From Hyphomicrobiales bacterium (GTDB taxonomy: Bacteria; Pseudomonadota; Alphaproteobacteria; Rhizobiales; Rhizobiaceae): a stretch of 64,000 nt of DNA. The stretch lies in assembly GCA_900471515.1 (NCBI GenBank), contig UCFC01000015.1, positions 124,001-188,000 on the forward strand, given 5' to 3'. A program made the translations under genes and the position numbers. Positions 44,355 through 53,758 of the stretch are shown here, piece after piece; the stretch's first letter is position 1, and the number at the start of each line of letters is the position of its first letter. The notes under the pieces are model-generated. The model saw nothing but the letters and a program-made list of their open reading frames with translations. It ran no database searches and was not told where the DNA came from.

Positions 44355-46907
44355 TCAGCTGGCCGACTTGCGCGGCTGGTCCGCGTCCGGCGGAATGATT
44401 TCCACGGCCGCATCGTTGGAGGCGGCGACCGCCTTGGCGTGGCGGCGGCGCCAGTCGCCGAGGAAGAGCAGGATCGGCGCTGCGATGAACACCGAGGATG
44501 CGGCGGCCACCAGAATGCCGAAGGCCATCGGCACCGCGAAGCTTTCCACCGCGCTGCCGCCCCAGATTGCCATCGGCAGCAGCGAGAGGAAGGCCGTCGC
44601 ATTGGTATAGAGGCTTCGGGCCAGCGTCTCGTTGATCGACTTGTCGATGATTTCGCGCAGCGGCATCGACTTGTAGAGGCGCATGTTTTCGCGCATGCGG
44701 TCGTAGACGACCACCTTGTCGTTCACCGAATAGCCGACCAGCGTCAGGATCGCCGCGATCGCCGTCAGGTTGAAGTCCAGTCCCGTCAGCGCGAAGAAGC
44801 CGATCGCCTTGGTCACGTCGAGAATGAGCGTGACGATGGCGCCGACCGCAAACGGCCATTCGAAGCGGTACCAGATGTAGAACAGCATCGCGAGGCTGGC
44901 GATGACGACCGACAGGATACCGGCCCAGGCAAGCTCGCCGCTGACCTTCGGACCGATAACGTCGGTGCCGGTGACGGTCGCCGACGGGTCGATCTTGACG
45001 ATCTCGGCCTTGAGTTTGGTGACGGCCGCGGTCTGCGCTTCTTCGCCGCCTTCCTGCCGCTGCGCGCGCACCAGCATCGTGTTGTTGTCGCCGAAGGACT
45101 GCAATGCCACTTCGCCGAGGCCGAGGCCGTTCAGGCCCTCGCGGAAGCGGCCGAGGTCGGCAGCGTCCTGCGTCTTCACCGACATCTGGATGCCGCCGCG
45201 GAAGTCGACGCCGTAGTTGAGGCCCGGATAGATGAAGAGGGCGATCGAGGCGATCGACAGCAGGGCGGAGACGGTCACGCCGAAGAAGCGCGCCTTCATG
45301 AACTGGATATGCTTGTCGTAGGGGCTGAAGAGGGGGAACAGCGGCTTGATGTTCAGCACCTTCAGCTTGCGGCGGCGGGTGATCTCGATCATCGTGACGC
45401 GCACGAAGGCGACCGAGGTGAACATCGAGATGATCAGGCCGAGCGCCATGGTCACGGCAAAGCCGCGAACCGGGCCGGAGCCGAACCAGAACAGGATGGC
45501 GGCGGCAATCAGCGCCGTCATGTTGCCGTCGATGATGGTCGAGTAGGCGCGGCGGAAGCCGGTATCGATCGCCGCAAAGGCGCTCTTGCCCTTGCGGGTT
45601 TCTTCGCGGATGCGCTCGTTGATCAGGACGTTCGCGTCAACCGCAAGGCCGATGCCGAGCACGACGCCGGCAATACCGGGCAGCGTCAGCGTAGCGCCGA
45701 CCAGCGTCAGCGCCGAGAAGGTCAGGATCGTGTGGATGAGAAGCGCGATATTGGCGAGAATGCCCCAGGTGCCGTAGAGCACGAGGATGAAGGCGGCGAC
45801 GAGCACGAAGCCGACGACACCGGCATAGAGGCCCATCCTGATCGCATCCGCGCCGAGGTCGGCGCCGACGGTGCGTTCTTCGATGACGGTCAGCTTGGCG
45901 GGCAGGGCACCGGCGCGCAGCATGGCGGCCAGCGTATTGGCGCTGTCGGTGGTGAAGTTGCCGGAGATCTGGCCCGAACCGCCGGTGATCGGCTCGCGGA
46001 TGACAGGCGCGCTCAGCACCTTGTCGTCAAGCACGATCGCGAAGGGGTTGCCGACGTTCTGGCGGGTAATATCGGCAAAGCGGGTCGCGCCGGCGCTGTC
46101 GAAGCGGAAGGTAACGACCGGCTGCTGGCTCTGGTCGAAGCTGACGCGGGCATCCGAGAGGCGGTCGCCGGAAATCTCGACACGGTCGAGAACCGGGTAG
46201 CTGTTGCCCTCGTCATCCTTCATGATCGTCACACCCGGACCGGCCTGGCCGTTCGGGGCGAGCATGTGGAAGGACATCTTGGCGGTGGAGCCGAGGAGTT
46301 CGCGAAGGCGGGACGGATCCTGCGCGCCCGGAAGCTGGACGAGAATGCGGTTGGCGCCGATGCGCTGGATCGTCGGCTCGGCAACGCCGACCTGGTCGAC
46401 GCGCTGGCGGATGACTTCAAGGCTCTGCGCCACGGCATTGTCGACGTTGGTGGAGATGCCGGCCGGCGAGAAGCCGATGGTGATGTTGCCGCCATCGGCC
46501 GTGACCGCAAGGTCGGACTGGCCGGCGCTGATGCCGCTGGCGATCACATTGCCGAGCGTGCGAAGCTGGGTGACGGCCGCGTCGCTCTGCGACGGATCGG
46601 CAAGCGAAACGACGATATTGTTGTTGTTGCGTACAACCGACTTCGGCTGGATGTTCTTTTCGCGCAGCACGCGGCGCGCATCCTGCAGGAGCGAGTTCAG
46701 GCGCTCCTTGGTGAGGTCTGCTTCGTCCACCTCGAGCACGAGATGCGAGCCGCCGCGAAGGTCGAGGCCGAGGGAAACCTGGCTGTGCGGCAGCCAGGCG
46801 GGCAGGCGCTGCAGCACGCTTTGCGGCAATGCGTTCGGCAGGGCGATCAACAGGCCGAGCACGATGATCACCGTATAGGTGAACACCAGCCATGGTGAAT
46901 TGCGCAT
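44355..46907 (-). CDS. secDF: Fused protein translocase SecDF
   Basis: An 850-residue single-chain fusion of SecD and SecF, as in many Alphaproteobacteria and Gram-positives. The SecD half begins with a helix, VSLGLDLRGGSHLVLEV and a large periplasmic domain, then six helices with VVLGIGLAVDANVLINERIRE; the SecF half repeats this with GLNYGVDFRGGIQMSV and YSVNDKVVVYDRMREN. It uses the proton-motive force to pull exported proteins out of the SecYEG channel. The start has AAGGAT upstream. A strong terminator follows. Confidence 0.97.
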   Translation of the reverse strand: MRNSPWLVFTYTVIIVLGLLIALPNALPQSVLQRLPAWLPHSQVSLGLDLRGGSHLVLEVDEADLTKERLNSLLQDARRVLREKNIQPKSVVRNNNNIVVSLADPSQSDAAVTQLRTLGNVIASGISAGQSDLAVTADGGNITIGFSPAGISTNVDNAVAQSLEVIRQRVDQVGVAEPTIQRIGANRILVQLPGAQDPSRLRELLGSTAKMSFHMLAPNGQAGPGVTIMKDDEGNSYPVLDRVEISGDRLSDARVSFDQSQQPVVTFRFDSAGATRFADITRQNVGNPFAIVLDDKVLSAPVIREPITGGSGQISGNFTTDSANTLAAMLRAGALPAKLTVIEERTVGADLGADAIRMGLYAGVVGFVLVAAFILVLYGTWGILANIALLIHTILTFSALTLVGATLTLPGIAGVVLGIGLAVDANVLINERIREETRKGKSAFAAIDTGFRRAYSTIIDGNMTALIAAAILFWFGSGPVRGFAVTMALGLIISMFTSVAFVRVTMIEITRRRKLKVLNIKPLFPLFSPYDKHIQFMKARFFGVTVSALLSIASIALFIYPGLNYGVDFRGGIQMSVKTQDAADLGRFREGLNGLGLGEVALQSFGDNNTMLVRAQRQEGGEEAQTAAVTKLKAEIVKIDPSATVTGTDVIGPKVSGELAWAGILSVVIASLAMLFYIWYRFEWPFAVGAIVTLILDVTKAIGFFALTGLDFNLTAIAAILTLVGYSVNDKVVVYDRMRENMRLYKSMPLREIIDKSINETLARSLYTNATAFLSLLPMAIWGGSAVESFAVPMAFGILVAAASSVFIAAPILLFLGDWRRRHAKAVAASNDAAVEIIPPDADQPRKSAS

Positions 46908-46992
46908 ATTTTAAATCCTTGGATAATGCTTGGGCCGGCGCAACCGCGCTGCGGCATGTCTATGGATCAGAAACGCCCGAAGGCTATGGGAT

Positions 46993-47373
46993 TCAGGCAG
47001 CCTGCGGCGGCGCGCGCGGCTGCTGCGCCCGGGCTGCGGCAGGGGGCGGCGGCGCTTCGAATTCAGGCGCCGGCGTGGAGGCGCCCCAGCCGGCAAAGTG
47101 CAGCGCAGGAACAACGGCAAGCGCCGCCGGACCGGCATCCTGAAGCGTTTGTTTCGGCGCAGCCTTGCGGTCGCTGATCAGCAACCCGCGAATGGCGTCG
47201 CGCGCCGTTACCTGCGTCTGCTGCGTATCCCGGCTCGAAGAGGAGAGGCTGTTCGGCGCCGCGGACGGGCCGATGACGATATTGCCGCCGAAGAGCAGGC
47301 CGAGATAGGCAAGGATTGCAACGACGACGGAGGCGGCAATACGGCTAACCAGACGGCGCTGTTCCAGCTCCAT
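46993..47373 (-). CDS. Small membrane protein with proline-rich tail
   Basis: A 126-residue protein from ATG 47373 (AGGA upstream). One membrane helix lies near the N-terminus (IAASVVVAILAYLGLLFGG), a Ser-rich region follows, and the end is rich in proline and alanine (PAPEFEAPPPPAAARAQQP). The tail could span the periplasm or contact a partner. It lies between the antiporter gene and secDF, all on the minus strand, so it may be cotranscribed. No family is recognised. Confidence 0.6.
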   Translation of the reverse strand: MELEQRRLVSRIAASVVVAILAYLGLLFGGNIVIGPSAAPNSLSSSSRDTQQTQVTARDAIRGLLISDRKAAPKQTLQDAGPAALAVVPALHFAGWGASTPAPEFEAPPPPAAARAQQPRAPPQAA

Positions 47374-47427
47374 CTCCCCAGTCCTGTCGATTTCACTCCC
47401 AAATCGGCTCAAAGGCGCGGCAATCTC

Positions 47428-49251
47428 TCATTCTTTTTCCGGCGGAGGCTCCACCGGCGGCTGGATTGTACCAGCCGAAGCTCCGTCTTCATAGGGTGCA
47501 CTGTCATGATGCACTTGGGCCAGCCGGTCAACCATGCCAAGCGCAATTTCCCGCTCGCCCATGATGACGGTATCGGCGCCGTATTGCCGCAGTTCCTCCA
47601 CTTCGGCATCGGAATGGGCGCGCGCGACGATCAGGATCGAGGGATTGACGGCGCGCCCCTGCTCGGCGATGCGGCAGGCCTCGAAGGCGTTGGGGATGGC
47701 GATGACGAGGCTGCGCGCACCGGCAAGATTGGCAAGATCGAGCGTTTCGCGGGTCACGGCATTGCCGGCAAGAACCTCGATGCCCTGCGCGTGCAGTTCG
47801 GCGACCCTCTTGTCGGAATCCTCGATGACGAGGAACGGCGTGCCCGACGACTTGAGGTTCTGGCCGACGATGCTGCCGACACGGCCGTAACCGACAAGGA
47901 TGGCATGGCCGGCGAGCGCCGTCGGATGAGGCTCGTCTCCGTCGGGCAGCTCCTCCGCATGGCCGGGCGCGGCATCGGCCGCCGGGGCTGCCGGTTCCGC
48001 CGCCGGTTCTTCGCGCTTCGGGCTTTCAAGCAGCGGCCGCATACGGTCGCAGAGGAAGAACAGCGGCGGGTTGAGAATGATCGAGATGATCGCGCCGGCA
48101 AGGATGAGGTCGCGCCCCTCCTCCGGCAGCAGGCCGAGTTCGACGCCGAGCGCTGCCAGAATGAAGGAGAATTCGCCGATCTGCCCGAGGCTTGCCGAAA
48201 TCGTCAGCGCCGTGCTGACCGGCTTTCTGAACAGCAGGACGATCAGGAAGGCGGCCACCGATTTGCCGATGACGATGATGAAAATGGTCGCAAGCACCGG
48301 CAACGGCCGTTCGATCAGGATATGGGGATCGAACAGCATGCCGACCGAGACGAAGAACAGCACGGCAAAGGCGTCGCGCAGCGGCAGGCTTTCCTGCGCG
48401 GCGCGATGGCTGAGTTCGCTTTCGGCGAGAACCATGCCGGCAAAGAAGGCGCCAAGCGCCAGCGAGACGCCGAAGAGCTTGGCCGCGCCGAAGGCAACCC
48501 CGAGCGCGATCGCCAGCACGCCGAGGCGGAAGAGTTCACGCGAGCCGGTATGGGCGATGCGGTGCATGGTCCAGGGAATGAGCTTGCGGCCGAAGACCAG
48601 CATGAGCGCGACGAACAGCACCACCTTGACCAGCGTCATGGCGATAATGCCGCCGACGCCGAGATCGAGGCCGAGAAGCCGGTTCAGCCCCGCCGAAAGC
48701 GGCTCGACCGGGCCATGGCCGCCGCCGCTGATACTGGCGGCGGCCGGGATCAGCACCAGCGCCAGAACCATCGCGAGGTCTTCGACGATCAGCCAGCCGA
48801 CGGCGATGCGTCCGCGCTCGGTCTCGACCAGACGCCGCTCCTGCAGCGCTTTCAGGAGCACGACCGTCGAGGCGACGGAAAGCGCGAGGCCGAAGACGAG
48901 GCTGCCGCCCGTCGACCATCCCATGAGCGCGCCGAGCCCCCAGCCGAGCAGGGTCGCAAAGCCGATCTGCGCGACCGCGCCCGGTACGGCGATGCCGCGC
49001 ACCGAAAGCAGGTCCTTCAGCGAGAAATGCAGGCCGACGCCGAACATCAGCAGGATGACGCCGATTTCGGCAAGCTCGGGCGCGAGGCTCTGATCGGCGA
49101 CGAAACCCGGCGTATGCGGGCCGGCGAGCACGCCCGCGACAAGATATCCCACGAGAGGCGGAAGACGCAGGCGATTGGCGATCGCCCCCAGGATAAATGC
49201 CAGCACGAGGCCTCCGACAATGGTCGAAATCAAAGGCGTATCGTGGGGCAT
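47428..49251 (-). CDS. KefB/YbaL-type cation:proton antiporter
   Basis: A 607-residue protein of the CPA2 family. About 12 helices in residues 1-390 include GVILLMFGVGLHFSLKDLL and LSVASTVVLLKAL; the C-terminal TrkA-N domain (about 430-560) has the nucleotide motif AILVGYGRVGSIVGQNL. Such proteins expel K+ or other cations in exchange for protons, gated by NAD(H) or glutathione adducts. The unusual central IPAAASISGGGHGP loop resembles YbaL. Start has GGGAGAG upstream and is divergent from an HTH regulator. Confidence 0.9.
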   Translation of the reverse strand: MPHDTPLISTIVGGLVLAFILGAIANRLRLPPLVGYLVAGVLAGPHTPGFVADQSLAPELAEIGVILLMFGVGLHFSLKDLLSVRGIAVPGAVAQIGFATLLGWGLGALMGWSTGGSLVFGLALSVASTVVLLKALQERRLVETERGRIAVGWLIVEDLAMVLALVLIPAAASISGGGHGPVEPLSAGLNRLLGLDLGVGGIIAMTLVKVVLFVALMLVFGRKLIPWTMHRIAHTGSRELFRLGVLAIALGVAFGAAKLFGVSLALGAFFAGMVLAESELSHRAAQESLPLRDAFAVLFFVSVGMLFDPHILIERPLPVLATIFIIVIGKSVAAFLIVLLFRKPVSTALTISASLGQIGEFSFILAALGVELGLLPEEGRDLILAGAIISIILNPPLFFLCDRMRPLLESPKREEPAAEPAAPAADAAPGHAEELPDGDEPHPTALAGHAILVGYGRVGSIVGQNLKSSGTPFLVIEDSDKRVAELHAQGIEVLAGNAVTRETLDLANLAGARSLVIAIPNAFEACRIAEQGRAVNPSILIVARAHSDAEVEELRQYGADTVIMGEREIALGMVDRLAQVHHDSAPYEDGASAGTIQPPVEPPPEKE

Positions 49252-49301
49252 CGCTCTCTCCCGATCTGGAAATCCCGTTCAAAACATGACATATATGATC
49301 T

Positions 49302-49315
49302 ATATTGACCAATAT
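49302..49315. promoter_or_regulatory. Palindrome ATATTG-AC-CAATAT between kefB-like and HTH genes
   Basis: A perfect 14-base palindrome, 16 bases before the HTH gene start and 51 bases before the antiporter start. A candidate binding site for the HTH protein. Confidence 0.4.
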
Positions 49316-49330
49316 GGGTGGTTTGAAAAC

Positions 49331-49591
49331 ATGGGTCAAGGCGCAAAACAGACAATTCTGACGCCCGCTTTGTGTCGGGCGGCCCGTGGCCTGCTCGATT
49401 GGACGCAGGCGGACCTGGCGCAGAAGGCCGCCGTCTCGCGCAGCACGATACGCGACTATGAGGGCCGCCACCACGAAATCCACCGCGCGACGGAGGCGCA
49501 GCTGCGCCTGGCCTTCGAGGAAGGCGGCGTGAAATTCATCGAAGTGGAGGGCGGCGGGACCGGCCTTTGCATGCCCGAGCCCGCGAACTGA
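49331..49591 (+). CDS. XRE-type helix-turn-helix regulator
   Basis: An 86-residue protein from ATG 49331. It is almost only an HTH domain: LTPALCRAARGLLDWTQADL followed by AQKAAVSRSTIRDYEGRHHE, then the common short tail FEEGGVKFIEVEGGGTG. ATG 49286 is an alternative that would include the palindrome in the coding part. It is divergent from the antiporter gene and could control it or itself. No toxin partner is visible. Confidence 0.85.
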   Translation: MGQGAKQTILTPALCRAARGLLDWTQADLAQKAAVSRSTIRDYEGRHHEIHRATEAQLRLAFEEGGVKFIEVEGGGTGLCMPEPAN

Positions 49592-49693
49592 CCGGTTTTG
49601 ACGCATGTCGCGCAAACCTGTGCAGCGGTATTGCGTCCGCAATTGCCTGGGCGATGAAGCATTTCAGGCGATTCAATCCTCGCCGGAAATATT

Positions 49694-51118
49694 CTAGGGC
49701 CGCTTCAGGCAGGTGGCGTCGACCTTGTAGGCATAGATCGTCTTGCCCCGGTAATTGCCGTTTGCCGGCTGCCAGCTCTTCAGCAATTCCGGCGCCTCGC
49801 CGGCGCAGCTCAGCATATTGACCGTCAGGAAGAGGACCGGCGCGTTCGTATCGGCCGGCAGGGCGAATTCCTGTTCGTAATAGCTTTCCGGCAGGTCGGC
49901 CGGCGGACGGGCGTAGATCTTGTAGGGGGCGGCTCTCAGCGTATGGAAGAGATCGGCGACCATGTCGCGGTTGTCGGTAACGATGATGCCGGCGCCGGCC
50001 TGCTCGGCAAGGTCGGCAGCCTGCCGGCTGACTTCGGCCCGGCCGAGATAGCGCTGCATGACTTCCTTGCCGCCGGGCAGCACCAGCTGGTGCGAGAAGA
50101 TCGTCGCGAAGGGAAAGAGAAGGCAGGCGGCGCCATTGATCCAGAGCGAGATCTTGAGACCGTTCGGCCACAGGCGCTGAAGCAGCCAGACCGCAAGCAC
50201 GACGCCCGCCACATAGGCCGTGACGCCCCAATTGGCATAGGCCTTGGCGACGGTCGCCTGCAGGGTGATGAGCAGCACGACCGGGATTGACAGCCAGACG
50301 AGCATCTTCTCGCGCGGCTGGCTGCGGCCGCGAACCATGTTCCAGGCCGCCCAGAGCATGGCGAAGAAGACGATCGGGCCGACGACCCCGAACTGCGCGG
50401 AGAAGAATTCCAGCCCTGCGCCCACATTGACGCCGAGATCGCTCCAGTGCGCGATGTCCTGCGTGTGGCGCACGGTCGTATTGTTGTTTTGAAGGTTCCA
50501 CCAGAGGTTCGGGAAGGCAACGACCGCGGACGTGACCACGGCAACGACAAAGTCGCGCACGCAGATGCGTGCCGCCGGAATGAGCAGCATGGCGATCGCG
50601 CCGCCCGGCACGAGGAAAAGCACGGCATATTTGGTCAGAAACGCCAGCCCGACGCCGGCCCCCATGAGAAGCGCCAGCCTGATCGAGCGCCGTTGCGTCA
50701 GCTCGAAATAGGCAATGAGCGCAATGGCGATGAAGAAGAGCAGGATGACGTCGGTCGAGAAGAAGACCGAAGAAAGCGCAACCGCCGGCAGCGTGATATA
50801 GGTCGCGCCGACCCAGCCCTCGATCTCAGGCCCGACGAAGCGTTTTGCCATTTTCATCAGCACCAGCGCGGTCGCCAGATGGAAGAGCGGGCCGGGAAGC
50901 CGCAGCCAGTAGATGTCGCTGGAGCCGGCAAGCGCGGTGAAGATCCTCAGCACCCAGGCGATCATCGGCGGCTTGGAATAATAGCCGAAATCGAGATTCT
51001 GCGACCAGAACCAGTATTGCGCCTCGTCGACGAACAGGTCCGTCGTATCGAAATGCAAAGTCGCGATGCGGAAGATCGTAAACGCCAGGATGATGATGAG
51101 GCCGGTCCGAGCTGACAT
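49694..51118 (-). CDS. GT39 (ArnT/PMT-like) glycosyltransferase
   Basis: A 474-residue integral-membrane protein with 10 or more helices. The first periplasmic loop has DTTDLFVDEAQYWFWSQNLD, with the DE pair and aromatic residues typical of GT39 lipid-linked sugar transferases, and YYSKPPMIAWVLRI follows. The last 100 residues are soluble. It probably transfers a sugar from a polyprenyl carrier to lipid A or another envelope acceptor; the target is unknown. No accessory arn genes are adjacent. Confidence 0.88.
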   Translation of the reverse strand: MSARTGLIIILAFTIFRIATLHFDTTDLFVDEAQYWFWSQNLDFGYYSKPPMIAWVLRIFTALAGSSDIYWLRLPGPLFHLATALVLMKMAKRFVGPEIEGWVGATYITLPAVALSSVFFSTDVILLFFIAIALIAYFELTQRRSIRLALLMGAGVGLAFLTKYAVLFLVPGGAIAMLLIPAARICVRDFVVAVVTSAVVAFPNLWWNLQNNNTTVRHTQDIAHWSDLGVNVGAGLEFFSAQFGVVGPIVFFAMLWAAWNMVRGRSQPREKMLVWLSIPVVLLITLQATVAKAYANWGVTAYVAGVVLAVWLLQRLWPNGLKISLWINGAACLLFPFATIFSHQLVLPGGKEVMQRYLGRAEVSRQAADLAEQAGAGIIVTDNRDMVADLFHTLRAAPYKIYARPPADLPESYYEQEFALPADTNAPVLFLTVNMLSCAGEAPELLKSWQPANGNYRGKTIYAYKVDATCLKRP

Positions 51119-51219
51119 AAATCCGTTACTTCCGCTGACACGAGGAGCGCGTGTCGATACACCAACGGTGCCGGGCTGCCAACGGGAAAGGTAGCGGGAG
51201 ACGTGAGGCGCGCCGGCCC

Positions 51220-51333
51220 TTAAAAGACGCGAAGCGTGCGGTTGTCGCGGTGTGCCGCGATCGTATCGAGGAGGGTGATGGCCGCGGCGATCGCCAGCGC
51301 GATCAGGCAGGAACCCATTCCGAGAACAATCAT
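51220..51333 (-). CDS. Very small membrane protein (37 residues)
   Basis: ATG 51333 to TAA 51220 encodes MIVLGMGSCLIALAIAAAIT followed by LLDTIAAHRDNRTLRVF: one membrane helix with a charged C-terminus. AAGGAAAG lies just before the ATG. It was missed by a length cut-off for ORFs. It starts downstream of a palindrome shared with the osmC-like promoter. No family is recognised. Confidence 0.5.
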   Translation of the reverse strand: MIVLGMGSCLIALAIAAAITLLDTIAAHRDNRTLRVF

Positions 51334-51374
51334 TTCTCTTTCCTTGTCGACGTCATGTCAGGCGCTTGAAATCG

Positions 51375-51391
51375 GCTCTATAACATAGAGC
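51375..51391. promoter_or_regulatory. Palindrome GCTCTAT-AAC-ATAGAGC
   Basis: Perfect 17-base palindrome (three-base spacer), 42 bases upstream of the 37-residue ORF on the reverse strand. The inner CTCTAT-N3-ATAGAG is identical in arms and spacing to 30727-30741. Confidence 0.45.
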
Positions 51392-51486
51392 TTGCGTGTG
51401 CCTTGTAGCAGCCATGCAACTCCGCGCCAGTATTTACTATGCGAAGTCTGCCTAATTGTTTCAAAAGCTTCAGGCGGGAATGGCTT

Positions 51487-51514
51487 ATTAACCTTCAAGC
51501 AAGGAATTAACCAT
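51487..51514 (+). promoter_or_regulatory. Two ATTAACC repeats, possible CtrA half-sites
   Basis: ATTAACC at 51487-51493 and 51506-51512; the second continues as TTAACCAT (51507-51514), the half-site proposed for CtrA in Sinorhizobium. They lie about 250 bases before the icpA start. Confidence 0.3.
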
Positions 51515-51757
51515 AAACATTGGATTACACGTCGGAATGGGAAGATGCACTCGTTCCCACCAGGCATGACGCCGTACCGCCGTACCGGGTCGATCCGGTA
51601 TCCATCTCTTCAGGCAGCTCCGAAACAGAATTGCTGAGCAGGAGGCTTCAGCCCATCGGTCGTGACCGATGGCGAAGACGGTCTCCGTGCGTGGCGTTCT
51701 TCGGAAGCGTCAAAAGTTTTTGGCCGGGTTCGCCCGGAAAGTGGTTGGGGACAGGCG

Positions 51758-53398
51758 TTGAGGCAGGATTTGCCATCAGATCAGGCGCGTGGAGCACAGG
51801 CAGGCAGCCTGCGCGACCGCCTGCGCTTTGCCGGCCTCGACACCGAACAGTGCGAGATGGTCCGCCGCAACCGGCCGGCGCTGGAAGCCCACCTGAAGGC
51901 GGGCCTGCGCGATCTCTTCCACCGTTTCCAGTCTTTCCCCGATGCCGCCCGCAATTTCGAAAGCGAACGCCAGATCGAGCGCCTGCACGACCTGCAGTCC
52001 TCGCATTGGGATGTGCTGACGGATGCGCGTTTCGACAGTCTCTATGCCGAGCGCGTCAAGGTTCTCTCCGACACCGAAAGCAAGATCGGCCTCGACCCGC
52101 GCTGGCATGTGGCCGGTCACGGCGTCATGCTGGAACATGTGATTTCCGGTCTGGCCGACGAACTGGCCGGCCGGCCGGTGCTGCCCTCGGCGAGGCGTCG
52201 CGCCCGTGAAATCACCGACCTGATGACATCGATCATCCGCATCGTGATGGTCGATGTCGAAATCGCCGTCTCCCTGCGCTTCAATTCGCTGCGCTCCCTC
52301 CAGCAGCGCGCGCTCGCCGACCAGCGCGCTCAGGGCGAAGCGGAAGTGGCCCGCATCTTCGGCGATGTCATCGAAGGGCTGTCGGCGCGTGACCTGACGC
52401 GCCGTGCGCCGCTCGACGGCGCGCACGCCGATATTGCCGAGGCGCTGAACGCGGCGCTTGACGGCCTTCAGGCCGAGTTTGCCGCGATTGCCGAGCGCAA
52501 CGCCAAGGCGGAAGCCGCGACGCAATCGCTTGCCGGCGCCTCGCGCAATTTCGCCGGCAACGCCACCGGACAGGCAAATCGCCTGCAGCTTTCCGCCGCA
52601 GCCCTGGGCGGCATCGCCGAGCGTGTGCGCCAAGGCGCCGCCGGCAGCCGCGCCGCCGAACAGGCCGCCGCCGCAACGCGCGCCGCCGTCGAGGAAAGCG
52701 GCGAGGTCGTCGGCCGCGCCATATCGGCCATGGCCGATATCGAGCAGTCGGCCGAAAAGATCGGTCAGATCATCGGCGCCATCGACGACATCGCCTTCCA
52801 GACGAACCTGCTGGCGCTCAACGCCGGCATCGAGGCCGCGCGCGCCGGCGAATCCGGCCGCGGTTTTGCGGTCGTGGCACAGGAAGTCCGCGCGCTCGCC
52901 CAGCGCTCCGCCGAAGCTGCCCGTGAGATCAAGACGCTGGTGACGACCACAAAGACGCAGGTCGATGCCGGCGTGCAGATGGTCGGACGCACCCAGGATT
53001 CGATCGCCAGCATCGTCCGTCAGGTGACGGACATCAACGCCGCAATCGCCAATATCGCCCACGAGACGGGCGAGCACGCGGCCGGTCTTGAGGCCGTGAC
53101 GGCCGACGTGAAGGGCCTCGGCGGCGAGGTGGCGGACAATGCCGGCCTTGCGGAGCGTTCGGCAGAAGGCGCCGATCACCTCCACACGGTCATTCTGGAA
53201 CTCGGCCAGACGATCCGCGAATTCCGTATTGCCCGCGAAAACGCTTACGCGACACGGCCGCATCCGCCGCGCGTTTCCGAGCCCCGGCCGGTTGCGATCG
53301 CGGCGCGTCCGGAAACGGTCGAGGACGAATACGAGAATGACGATTTCGGCATGCCGTTGCCTCTCGCAAGCGCCGGAGGTGGGCGGAATGTTTACTAA
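51758..53398 (+). CDS. icpA: Soluble chemoreceptor with globin-like sensor (IcpA type)
   Basis: A receptor of 546 residues if started at TTG 51758 (GGGGACAGG upstream); GTG 51662 would add 32 residues. Residues 20-180 match protoglobin-coupled sensors ([32 protein letters not shown]), but the position of the proximal heme histidine (three residues before IGL) is Glu107. No membrane segments are present. The signalling hairpin has [19 protein letters not shown] and [19 protein letters not shown]. It lacks a C-terminal CheR-tethering pentapeptide. It is first in the che operon, as in Rhizobium and Sinorhizobium. Confidence 0.85.
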   Translation: MRQDLPSDQARGAQAGSLRDRLRFAGLDTEQCEMVRRNRPALEAHLKAGLRDLFHRFQSFPDAARNFESERQIERLHDLQSSHWDVLTDARFDSLYAERVKVLSDTESKIGLDPRWHVAGHGVMLEHVISGLADELAGRPVLPSARRRAREITDLMTSIIRIVMVDVEIAVSLRFNSLRSLQQRALADQRAQGEAEVARIFGDVIEGLSARDLTRRAPLDGAHADIAEALNAALDGLQAEFAAIAERNAKAEAATQSLAGASRNFAGNATGQANRLQLSAAALGGIAERVRQGAAGSRAAEQAAAATRAAVEESGEVVGRAISAMADIEQSAEKIGQIIGAIDDIAFQTNLLALNAGIEAARAGESGRGFAVVAQEVRALAQRSAEAAREIKTLVTTTKTQVDAGVQMVGRTQDSIASIVRQVTDINAAIANIAHETGEHAAGLEAVTADVKGLGGEVADNAGLAERSAEGADHLHTVILELGQTIREFRIARENAYATRPHPPRVSEPRPVAIAARPETVEDEYENDDFGMPLPLASAGGGRNVY

Positions 53399-53461
53399 CC
53401 TATCGGATTATGACGTCGGCTCGTTTTCGCGGGTCGGGGACAAGGGAACAAGGAAAAGCTG

Positions 53462-53758
53462 ATGGCAGCAAAGAAGAGTGCCAAGACGCTGAATTTGGCA
53501 GCGGTTCTTGATCTCAATGAGGCTTCCGCATTGCGCGACAAGCTTCTCTCCATGCGAGGTAACCCACTGGCGATCGATGCTTCGGCAGTCGAACGCATCG
53601 GCGCTCTTTGCGCCCAGGTTCTGATGGCCGCCGAGAAGACCTGGGACCAGGACAAGCAGTCGTTCACCTTCTCGAAGGTGTCCGACGCATTTCACAAAAC
53701 CATGCAGCTGGTTGGCGTCGATATCGACCATCTGCTTGCCAAGGAGATCCGGCAATGA
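53462..53758 (+). CDS. cheS: STAS-domain chemotaxis protein CheS
   Basis: A 98-residue STAS domain protein (NLAAVLDLNEASALRDKLLS, LAIDASAVERIGALCAQVLM). AKKSAKTL at its start is basic. In Sinorhizobium meliloti the protein in this position, CheS, binds CheA and speeds loss of phosphate from CheY1. Its ATGA overlap with cheY1 implies coupled translation. AAGGAAAAG precedes the start. Confidence 0.88.
   Translation: MAAKKSAKTLNLAAVLDLNEASALRDKLLSMRGNPLAIDASAVERIGALCAQVLMAAEKTWDQDKQSFTFSKVSDAFHKTMQLVGVDIDHLLAKEIRQ

Larger units (their letters stand above)
51334..51757. other. Upstream region of the chemotaxis operon
   Basis: About 420 bases with no credible gene. The left part has the palindrome at 51375-51391 and probably the promoter of the 37-residue gene on the reverse strand. 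The right part contains ATTAACC at 51487 and 51506 and is A/T-rich, as expected for the icpA-che promoter. Confidence 0.6.

Noticed and set aside
44337..46898. Open frame of 853 codons opposite secDF
   Set aside because: Hydrophilic low-complexity shadow of the SecDF gene.
46930..49308. Open frame of 792 codons opposite the antiporter and small membrane gene
   Set aside because: Antisense shadow; the minus-strand genes have recognised folds and ribosome sites.
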